Positions 1 to 9,600 of a stretch of DNA of 64,000 bases are shown one piece after another. Below the pieces are notes generated by a model, which searched no databases, was not told where the DNA came from, and was given only the letters and a program-made list of their open reading frames with translations. This stretch comes from Nipponacmea schrenckii. Taxonomy: Eukaryota > Mollusca > Gastropoda > Lottiidae. Location: the NCBI GenBank assembly GCA_030562195.1, contig CM060200.1, positions 29,985,023 to 30,049,022 of the forward strand. Reading direction: 5' to 3'. Position numbers and translations under genes: made by a program. Each line of letters opens with the position of its first letter. Position 1 is the first letter of the stretch.

Positions 1-699
1 GATAATTGAAAATACAAACACATGGCAAACAAAATCTTTGTTGATTTAATGTTATGTCGGGTCTTGTTTTTGAAATAGTTAATCTCACTTTCAATTTGTT
101 TACGATGTTTATTTGCAATCACGTATATCTTGCAATATATATATACCATGATTATTAATGGTATCTGGAAATTCATCAAGTACAAAATCATAATATACCA
201 CCACTCAAAGAAACGTTCAGCATTACACTTGAGATCTACTGATGCAGGTCGGCCAACTCCCAATATTGGTAACACTGCGAAGATCAGGGAAACAGTCCAG
301 GAAAACACAATGGAAAGTTTGCATCTTTTGGTAGTAACAATTAAAGGATACCGTAATGGATACATTATAATAATGTATCGATCTAAACTGACCATAAATA
401 AATGGTGCATTGAAACAGTCGTTAAAAGGATCGAGAGACAATATGCTGCAATACACCCAATTATATCATCTATCAAATTGAATTCAAAAATAGTTCCCAC
501 AGGGAGAGTAATTCCAACCAATAAATCGGCCACTGATAGACTTGTTATTATAATATTAGCTTTGGTTTTCAACATCGTGTCTACAGATAGGGTGTATATT
601 AGAAACGAGTTGATCAGTATTATGAATAGCGCAACAGAGGCCTGAATCACCAAGATGACGTAGTCCGACGTATTCAAGTATCCCATTTCACTTATACTT
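1..699 (-). CDS. Class A (rhodopsin-like) G protein-coupled receptor, N-terminal 228 residues, cut by window edge
   Basis: Reading the minus strand from ATG at 686-684, one frame stays open to base 1. Visible landmarks are an N-glycosylation site N5-T-S, N26 in TM1, D54 in TM2 (SLSVADLLVG), C78 at the top of TM3, D102-R103-Y104 at its end, W130 in TM4, C154 in the second extracellular loop (disulphide partner of C78), and P176 and Y184 in TM5. The third intracellular loop is short, and the window ends in TM6. The residue at the amine-binding position 3.32 is S85, not Asp, so it is unlikely to be an aminergic receptor; the ligand is unknown. The sequence TTTATTTCAG just before 699 looks like a splice acceptor, so an upstream non-coding exon is likely; a candidate donor (CAG followed by GTACGT) lies near 3300 on the same strand. 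TM7 lies outside the window. Confidence 0.9.
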
Positions 700-1486
700 C
701 TGAAATAAATGCAGAAAATTAAATTGGAAAAAACAAAATGAGATAATAATTGACCCCTTAACTACTCTTTCATATAAACAAAGACCCCCCCCCCCCCCTA
801 TAGGCTACGTTGACTTTTTGGCAAAGGTATCTCTACATCTCCAATCATCATGTCACGGGCAAAATCGTTTTAAACCGAGGATAACGTTTATTATACTGAA
901 AATCCAATGTTCCTTTAGCAACGGTAGTATATTATCAATAAATAGATAATATCGCATCGTTTGTTAAAGGAACTCATAAAAACCTACATCACACATCTAT
1001 CATGGATTAAAGGCCTATAAATTGAAACTTGCTAAAAAATTGCCAAATTCGTGACGTTCGTAGGTGTAATAATCTACCCATTGTGTAGAATTAGGGGACT
1101 AATTCTTTACCCGATTTACAAGGGAATATTCAAAAACGGTCACTGAATGAAGGTGGTCTCTTATGAGATGAAAATAGGGGGGGGGGGCTTTATTGTAGTC
1201 GCTTATTGAAGGTGGGTTCTTAATAAAGGTGGATATATTGTAGTATGATTGGGGATCCCGCAGACGTAACGTGCTGGTGCCTTTTTTGTGTAATGTAGAT
1301 CCATCAAAAGATAGTGACCTTTGTTTTTGTCGGAAGTTGATCACTTAATTATTTTCTACAATATCCCCCTAGATAAATTTGGAAAAATTAGTACTAATTT
1401 GCAAGCATATGAGCAGCGGTCTTATAGTTATCTCGTTGATGAGATTATTTGACTTGTGACTATTATGAAGAGGTATGAACGGTAAC
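700..1486. other. Gap upstream of the GPCR, no gene seen
   Basis: No coding sequence is supported. The stretch holds a run of 14 C at 785-798 and 11 G at about 1177-1187, with short degenerate repeats around 1140-1240 built on AAGGTGG and TTATTGTAG. If the receptor has an upstream exon, this is part of its first intron. Confidence 0.5.
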
Positions 1487-1494
1487 TTTTAGGG

Positions 1495-1949
1495 CAGTGC
1501 TTCTCAACCATTTTTATGAGATTTCCCCTTTGGTGAAATGTATCGTAACTTTTCCCCAAAACTTTTGGCTGTTTAGTGACTGCGGAGGGCAAGCTCTGCA
1601 GGATCAAAGCCACTAGGAAGCGTTCTCCTTCCAGAAAAAAATGACAATTAGGACCAATTTCCGTGCATCTGAGACCATTCAGGGCAGCCATTTCCTTACA
1701 TGGGGCGCCCTCTTAATACAAGACTTCAAACAGCTTCTTGGTGATGATTCACTAATAGCACGTTTTTCTCTCTCGATGCTTATAGAGAGAAATATTTTCC
1801 CATTTTTCAGTCATTCCCCAATTACCCCTACCTTCTAAATTCCCCCTCCCCCAATTATTCCTTTCTTTCGCACCCCCCCCCCCCCCCATCCCCCAAGATT
1901 TTTCAATTCCTTCCTGTGGGTCCATATGTACAGCGGTTGAGAAGCACTG
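1495..1949. mobile_element. hAT (Charlie-like) non-autonomous element (MITE), about 455 bp
   Basis: The left end reads CAGTGCTTCTCAACC and the right end is its inverted counterpart GGTTGAGAAGCACTG (a 15-bp terminal inverted repeat). CAGTGNTTCTCAACC is the classic terminus of hAT-Charlie elements. The interior has no transposase frame and contains C-rich tracts (15 C at about 1873-1887). The expected 8-bp target duplication is not recognisable (TTTTAGGG against TTAAGTGT), so the insertion is old or the flanks have changed. Confidence 0.7.
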
Positions 1950-2407
1950 TTAAGTGTGTATACAAAATAGATGTATCTAAATACATACTGTCCAGCAAAC
2001 ATTGACGAAAAATATACTATCCGCGATCGCATTAAATTGTATCCGCATTTTTAAATACATATTCCCAATTGAATTTTATTGAGTTCAAATATGGCTGACA
2101 TTAGAGAACATCGATATATAGGTCAAGTATTTGAATTGAGACCGGGTGGGATTAAGAAATTAGGTAATATCTCTTAATTTGAAGCTGATTAGTAATCAAT
2201 GACGTTAAAAAAACAAAAGATTTTTACACTTGACTATTTCAAGATAAAATCTTGATCATTGTTCATATCTTCATTCCTTAAACACTTGTAGAATTTTCAT
2301 GATATTATAAAATGCGACACCTATCGCGGATCGCATTAATTTGTACTCGTATTTAAGTCTCTATACCCCATGTCGCATTAATTTGTTGACGCATTAATTT
2401 CTAGCCT
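1950..2407. other. AT-rich gap with short degenerate repeats
   Basis: No gene is seen. The phrase CGCATTAATTTGT and close variants (for example near 2028, 2331, 2373 and 2390) recur several times, suggesting a decayed satellite or element fragment. Confidence 0.4.
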
Positions 2408-2730
2408 TACAGTATGTAATTGAAATGAAATGAAATGAATGGAGTTTTACGTCCTACTCTTCTGCACCTTATGGGCTAACGAAGACGGGCAACGCCATGC
2501 AGTGTGCAATGAGGGCAATTTTGCCAGGACAGCGGCATTAGCCTACTCTTTTTGCGATTTCCAACTGTCGAGGGATCTTTAACGTGCACAGCCTGTAGCA
2601 CACGGGGCCTCGGTTTATTGTCCCATCCGAACGACTAGACGCTTTTTACATGTCAGTCCCTCCGACCAGCATCACTGACAAGGGGAAACCGGGCTGAAAA
2701 ATCCGAAAGTTCTACAGTATGTAATTGAAA
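2408..2730 (-). mobile_element. SINE copy (family 1), 5' truncated, with 18-bp target site duplication
   Basis: The body 2426-2712 is flanked by perfect direct repeats TACAGTATGTAATTGAAA at 2408-2425 and 2713-2730, the signature of target-primed retroposition. On the minus strand it ends in a simple TTCA-type tail (about 2418-2438) and contains GTGCACGTTAAAGATCCC, a motif I recall from widespread invertebrate SINEs. A second copy at 23687-23954 carries an extra tRNA-like head at the high-coordinate end, which this copy lacks. No coding potential. Confidence 0.75.
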
Positions 2731-3763
2731 GGCTAAAATAAAGAAATGCGTCCCTGTATGTCTCTAATATGTCGTTTGCAAATGTATGTAGGGCTATGGT
2801 GTCCAATGGTTGATTGATGTGCCTGAGTCTGAAAAGCTGAATTCTGTAAGTCTATCCAATGTTAAATTAGCTACGAATAAACCAAAGCCTGCTATAAGAT
2901 TCTCATTAACTGTTGATATACACTGTACCCATGCTCATGAGAATTGTCGAAATGTGTAGGCCTAAACCTTTTTTTTTATATTTCCCCATCAATTTTGTGC
3001 GTATTTTTTTTACTGTGTTTTTAATGTGATTTCTTATGTACATTTTGTCTCTCATAATTTTTTACAATTCTATTTTAACTTGTATGAAAATTTTTGTTTG
3101 TAAATAGAATTGGTGAGACTTAAATAAATAAACTATTTTACTGAATTGTCAACCACTTCTCACTGAACCTGACCAAACTAGTCGAATTGAGCTCGCCAAC
3201 GTTGAGCAAAAGTTGGAATTACCATATAGTCGCCCACTATTATGTCCACTGCGACGGACCCATGAAGATGCTTTAAATGTTAATAGAAAAATAACGTACC
3301 TGAATTGAGAATTACCCAGATCTTTCTGCAGTTTGAAATGCTTTTAAACATATCTAATCTCTCATCAAGTACATGATTCTGCGATGGTCACGTTTCTTTG
3401 TGAAAATGTCTTTATATAATGTACTCACGGATATATCGATTAATCATCAAATTTCAAAAAAAGCCATTCGCTGCTTAAAAAATATCACGAACTATAATCA
3501 TATCAGACAAGTCTTTATGAGCTCTTATATTCTTTTGAAATTGCGTTGTTTCTTTAGTTCGGAAACAGCAATAGTTCTCTATCATCTCAGACCTCAAGCT
3601 TACTTTTCTGAATTTGAAACAAGTCAATGATGATTGTCATAAGTCATACATTGTAATCTAACAAGTGGTTGCCTAGCAAGATACGCCAACATCCCTTATA
3701 AATTATATTGGTATATGAAGGGAATTTATGTCAAATTGTACCAAATATCTAATTTGTCTAAGA
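2731..3763. other. Gap between SINE and Tc1-like element, no gene seen
   Basis: AT-rich sequence. An 85-codon open frame at 3373-3630 has no recognisable domain and biased AT composition, so it is not annotated. A possible minus-strand splice donor near 3300 (CAG then GTACGT) is the only gene-like signal and could belong to a 5' non-coding exon of the receptor. Confidence 0.4.
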
Positions 3764-4641
3764 TATACTCAGTCCATATGAAAACGTGCCACTCACGAAA
3801 CCTGTACGTCTTGATATATACTTATGATGCTTTTGAGATAATGAATGATTAAGAAGACATGTAAACATCATTAAATTTCATTCACGATAATGTTAATGCG
3901 CGAGCGAGACTTAACTGGTGTAGGGGTCAAACAGGAAAGTCAATAACGGGTGTGACCGCCATTTGCATTGACACATGCTGATCAGTCTCTGGATAGTGTT
4001 CTGATGGATAGCATTCCTCTCCTGAACAAGGGCAACATCAAGTTCCCGGATGTTGTCCATTTGGCGTCGTCGTGAAAGACGTCGTCCAATTTCACCCCAT
4101 AATTGCTCGATAGGGGAGAGGTCGGGTGACAGAGCTGGCCACTGAAGCACGGGGATGTTTTGCTGTGCAAGGTACTGCATGGACACCCTTGCAGTGTGTG
4201 CCCTAGCGTTCTCCTGTTGAAAAGCTTGTTTCGGTGACGATCCCTCAACATGGGGCCGAAATAAGGACGTCGTGCACGCAGGCCTGCAGCTCGCAGACGG
4301 TTCCTTACGGTGCTGGGGTGAATGAATCCACGTCGTCCTTGGACTTGAGCAGCCGTTCTAGTCGCTGGTAGTGTTCGGTCTCGATCTAACGGTCCTGACT
4401 TGCCGTTGTCACACGTTGACCCGGTCGAGGACGGTCCCGAGTGCTCCCCGTTTGCAGAAACCTTTGATGGATATTTGCGATCGTTGAGTGTGCGCAGTGA
4501 AGTCGTCTGGCAATTTCCCTGGTGCTGGCGCCATTTTGAAGCATGCCAATGGCACGTTCCCTTTCAGGGGCTGTAAGTCGCGGCATCGTGTCGACGTTTC
4601 ACAAGTGTCCGTGAAGAAGTGAAATTTTATTAGGATTCACA
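3764..4641 (-). mobile_element. Tc1/mariner-like DNA transposon, copy A, defective
   Basis: The minus-strand frame 4386-4586 starts MPRLTAPERERAIGML and contains a helix-turn-helix (STREIARRLHCAHSTIANI), the DNA-binding domain of Tc1-like transposases. A second piece at 3911-4186 holds the C-terminal catalytic signature PALSPDLSPIEQLWGEIGRR, including the last acidic residue. The middle of the catalytic domain is missing and the pieces are out of frame, so it encodes no working transposase. The transposase-3' end has the terminal repeat CTCAGTCCATATGAAAACG near 3768. The other end stops abruptly near 4641 where a different repeat begins. Confidence 0.85.
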
Positions 4642-4840
4642 TCAATATCAATATTCGTCAATATCGAATTTTTCCAAATTCTCATCAATATAAATGTTCA
4701 CACCAAGTTTCATTCAAATCAGATGAAAACTGTAATCTCTCCCATTCACAAGCTAATTGTGGACGGACGGACGGACCGACGGACAGGGGTGACGACAATA
4801 TAGGACCACAATATAATGCGGGCGTATAAAAATAAAATAT
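4642..4840 (+). repeat. Dispersed hairpin-ended repeat, truncated copy fused to Tc1 copy A
   Basis: Contains the family phrase ACCAAGTTTCATTCAAATC, then a GGACGGACGGACCGACGG tract (about 4764-4782), then GTGACGACAATATAGGACCA and an end reading GGGCGTATAAAA. The same right end occurs at 9490-9570 and 63040-63080. The left side is lost at the Tc1 junction. Confidence 0.7.
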
Positions 4841-6453
4841 ATACATATATTTATTTTAGGGATTAGGGTGGTTGAAAGATAACGATTTTTTTTCTCAGAA
4901 GGCACTGGATAAAAGCAGAGTTTAAACAAAAATTTTTTGTACTATTCAGTTACATCATTCACTGAAGATGAACCTGTTTCACAGGCACTTGGGAGTGGTA
5001 TAGAATTGGTACGGCTATTTTGAATCAAAATGAATGGCTGTCAACTGTACTTATTAGTTTCATTATTAGTCCTAACTCAAATACCATTAAATATGACTGA
5101 CAATCCTCAACAACAGCTGGCCTACATATCTCCTTTTCTCTCCGAGCCTACAGGTAGACAACTAATAATATAGGCTCTATTAGATAACCTACAGTTAAAG
5201 GGTACATTGATTTGAAGCTTGGTAATAAAGAACAAACTACTATGATTATGATTTAATAAATAGATCTTATGTACAATTCTAACGAATATAAACAACTAAA
5301 AGCATGACAGGAAAATTACATATAATAATGAGATTTCTTATATTAAGAATAAACACAGCTGGTTACATTGCAACTTCTCAATTCAGTTCAATCTAGTCTA
5401 AACAAATAAGCTGAAAAAGCCTTACATGGAGCATCCACTATTTCAAAGATAGCTTGCCAGGCAAGATAATATATGCTTACTGGCAACATTGAATTTGAAT
5501 TAAAATGGGGCAACCACTCAAAAAACATTAAATGAAAATTGTTATCAATGCCAATCATTGATTACACAAAGTTTATAAAAATCCATTGAAAATTTGGAGT
5601 ATTTATTACACCCACAATAACATTTTGAGGTAATTGGAAAAAGTCAAGGGCAATAACACAAAAACTGTTCACTGAAAACTCATAAATTGCAAACTTGACC
5701 AATGCTCACACCAAGTTTCATCAAAATCCATTAAAAGTTGTAGCTTCTATTACATCCACAATAACTAAAAAACAGTTTATCGAAACTTGACTACCATCTT
5801 ATCAATTCCAATACTCACACAAGGATTCATAAAATCCATTAAAAATTGAAGGTTCTTCTGTGTCATGTTGGGAGCATAAAAATGCATCAAAATTCAGTTT
5901 TTGTATTGCAAAATTATCAAAATCTAATAATACAGTAAAGTCAATTTGTGTTTTATTTATCTCTATCATGAGAGGGATTTGGTATTATAAATTACACTTG
6001 TTTGTTACATTTTTAAAAAAAAATTTGATTATTAATAATGTTAAACATAGCTATGATATATAATTTCAAATATATCCAGTTAATAAAAGAACACTTTCAT
6101 TTTCAGATTGGAATGAACCCAATTCCATATACAAATTCAAGTGGTAATGAACTATAACTAGGTAAAGACAGTCATTACTAAAATCAAAGTGGACGGATTA
6201 GAGTATCACTATGGACTCTGAGGTTAAGTTTTCATCATTCATCACTGAAACTAGTTATTTTCTTTATCATTTCACAAAATTGTTTTTACTGATACAAGAA
6301 AATATCAATATCTGAATTGAAAAAGACTATTTCAAACTTTGATTGTCCTACAAATCCTAGACATAGGAACAAAATATTAGAGATACACTCTGGCTATCTA
6401 AATCAGAACAAAGAAACACTGTCAGTGTGTAGTTTAGGATAGAAATGAGCCTT
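4841..6453. other. Intergenic region downstream of IFT52
   Basis: No gene is supported. A degraded copy of the dispersed repeat lies at about 5446-5850: CTTGCCAGGCAAGATAATAT at its start, then repeated phrases such as CACCAAGTTTCATCAAAATC at about 160-bp spacing. The rest is AT-rich, with no recognisable open frame. Confidence 0.5.
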
Positions 6454-6459
6454 TTTATT
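6454..6459 (-). promoter_or_regulatory. Candidate polyadenylation signal of IFT52
   Basis: The minus strand reads AATAAA about 140 bases after the IFT52 stop codon. It is the nearest canonical signal; use is inferred from position only. Confidence 0.4.
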
Positions 6460-6600
6460 GTTTCAACTATTGGGTGTAGCTTCTACTTTCCAAAAGTTGA
6501 TGCGTTAAATTAAAGAAAATTCCTTCTGATACAATTCCAAATTTGATAACATTGATAAGGAATGGCATTTCTACTCGAAAGATCATAAGCTAAAGAATTG

Positions 6601-6654
6601 TTATTCGTAAGAATCTGGTACAGAGCTATATGGCATTCCTTCAAACTGTGGTTC
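6601..6654 (-). CDS. IFT52: IFT52 coding exon 14 (last)
   Basis: Encodes the C-terminal 17 residues (EPQFEGMPYSSVPDSYE) and stop TAA. Phase 0 with exon 13 and acceptor TTTTTTTCAG. The tail is species-variable in the family, so the join rests on splice signals and phase, plus the match of its start to the vertebrate QEHD region. Confidence 0.8.
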   Translation of the reverse strand, partial: EPQFEGMPYSSVPDSYE

Positions 6655-9600
6655 CTGAAAAAATTGAATATAAAAAAATGAATTCAAGTTCTTAAGTCAT
6701 ATTTTAAGTTACAGTCGAGTAAAGGGACTGATTGAAACCTGTCAATTTCATTTTTATTTCTGAAAATGATTCCTGAAATATTCAAGATGACTTGACTCTA
6801 GTTTATCTATACATGTACTTCTGACTAACAGGTGTATGGGCCAATAAAGGTTCCAAATTTTGTATAAACAAATTTAAATAAAAACTTTCACCTTTAGTTG
6901 TAAAGTTTAGGTAAAAAAGCAGTTTGGAACATTTGAATTCACTCACATAAACAATTTTGATTTTATATATCTATACTATTTAATATATCCCATATTGAAC
7001 CAAGAAAAATGGTTTGTATGAAATCATACAGTCATTTAAATGGAATTCTAGGACAAAATCACCAGAAAATAAGGAATAACCTGTATTCAATCTGTACAAT
7101 TTAAATAATATTACTGAGCATTTCTGCCAATATAATCAAGTCAATAAGACAACTTCCAAAACTCCATTCAACTAGCCTTGTTCTTGTCACCTAATACAAG
7201 TCCATAAACTGTTTTAATAAACATATATTTCTATATATTAAAGCTATTAAAATTAGCAGAGCCCTATCATTCCTATTTGCACGTTTTGAATTAAACTGGT
7301 CAATTAGTTAATTCTTGATCATTGCAAGCTATGTAATGAAGGTTGGATGTCATTCATACAGATTAAGGCATACATGGTCTTAGAATACACATGGTCTTCG
7401 GCTAATATTTTTGTTGAATATGGAGTGTTGGTTAATTAAATGTGCATGCCACACTTCATAAATTTTGAAAAAGTGGTAAAAAACTATATTCAGTATTAGA
7501 AAAATCGTACCACATCCAAATTTATAAGAGCAGCTGATTCTGATGTATGCTCAATAACTTCAAGAAAAAGGGTAATAACCCCCAAAAATATTAAATTTTT
7601 CTCATTTTCAAAAGGCTTCATCCTTTGTTTATTACAAAGACTCACACCAAATTTCATCAAATCCATTAAGAAACCAGCACAAAGAATTCAAGAACAAGGG
7701 CAATAACTCATAATAAATGTTTTTTGATTGGTACTGATTTTTAGTATTCATGTGGAAGTATATTAAAAATGATCACATCAAAAACCGGATGAAAACTTAA
7801 TTCACAAGCGTAATCAGTTTTCATTTGACGACATTCAGCCGCAGGTTTATTTAGGGATAACGATATTATTCTTTCACAAAATTTAGACGATATAGAAAAG
7901 GAAATAGCAGTGATGAATAATAATTATACATCAATGATGATATTATTCTTTCAAAAAATTTAGAAGATTTTGAAAAGGAATAAGCAGTGTTAAATAATCG
8001 AGTTCATTTATTATGAAAAGTTGTCACCTTGAGTAAACAAGGTTTGCCTTCAAGCCAAGTCAAACTGGGTGGAACCTTGATGCCAAGACACTCCCCAAAT
8101 ATGGCCACTGTGCAACTCTAATAATGAAATTTCGAAGGTGTAGCACACCTTAACCCCTCCCCATGAAAACTAATGATTGTAGCATTGAACTTGTCAGAGA
8201 TCTCATCAATATAAATGATCAGACCAAGTTTCATTCAAATCCAATGAAAACTGTAGTCTCTATCGCGTTCAAAAGCAAATTACGGACAAACAGAGGGAGG
8301 TGACAATATATGACAACATAATAATGAGAGTATATAAAAAAGGTGAGCAAGCGATGCACTATCGCAATCATTTTCCGGGGTAGGCTATACAAGCGATTTT
8401 TCTAACATCAAAGTATTCATTCTAAATCATATGAATTACTTTTTCTCAGTTTTTCAATTTGTATATTGTAAATTGTTTGACCTTATTGACTTCTTGAACA
8501 GAAGAGGTCAAGGATTCAAGAGTTTAGAGTTACTTCCCCTTATAAATAGAACGTATTTCCAAGACTTGCATTTTGAAAATATGATGTATTGAGCATTTAA
8601 AGCTTAGTTGATTTTGTGGATTTTAAATTTTATCAGATTATAGAGGTTTGATGTATAGTAATGACACAAGGAAAGTCCAGTGATGAATATATACTGCTAT
8701 TGGTCAAGTTCGAGTGAAAATAAAATTTTATGCTCCTTCTAACACCGTGTATGCCTTTTAAATCATGTAGGCCTATCAACTTTATGTATAAATATGTATC
8801 AAAGCGTGGGAGGACCTAAAACTTAAAAGGGTTATAAAATAAGAAAAAAAGCAGCTATTATATGGAAAATTGAAGATAACTTGCCAGCAAGGTAACATAC
8901 GCCCACTGGCAGCATTGAATCGAAAATTTGTTTAATTTTGAAACCTGACCACCGCCTTATCAATTCAAAAACTCATACCAAGTTTCATTCAAATCCATTG
9001 AAATTTGTAGCATCTATTGCATCAACAATAAATTTTGTCGTGATGTAACTAAGTCAAGGGCAGTAACTAAAAGACCATTCATCGAAAAATCTTCAAATTC
9101 GAACTTGACTGCTGTCTTATCAATTCCAATGCTCATACCAAGTTTCATTAAAGTCTATAGAAAATGAAGCTTCTATAGTGTCTACAACAAATGAATTTGT
9201 AAACAATTTTACTTAGACAAGGGCAATTACTCATAAACTATTCATCAAAAATCCTCAATTTCAAAACCTGACCACCACCTTATCAATTCAAATGCTTAAA
9301 CCAAGTTTCATTCAAATCCATTAAAAATTGTAACTTCTATTGCATCAACAATAAATTTTGTTGTGATGTAACTAAGTAAAGGGCAATAACTCAAAAAACG
9401 TTCATCGAAATCTTTAAATTCGAACTTGACCGCCGTCTTATCAATTCTTATTCTCACACTAAGTTTTATACAAATCAATTGAAAATTGTAACTTCTATTG
9501 TGTCTACAACAAATGTTGACGGACGGGTGACGACAATATACGTCCACATATTCATGTGGGCGTATAAAAATATCAAGTTAAACTGATGACCTAACTAATC

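Noticed and set aside
223..456. 77-codon minus-strand open frame
   Set aside because: Out-of-frame shadow of the GPCR coding sequence on the same strand.
130..645. 171-codon plus-strand open frame
   Set aside because: It lies antisense to the GPCR, whose minus-strand translation has all class A landmark residues; the plus-strand product has no recognisable features.
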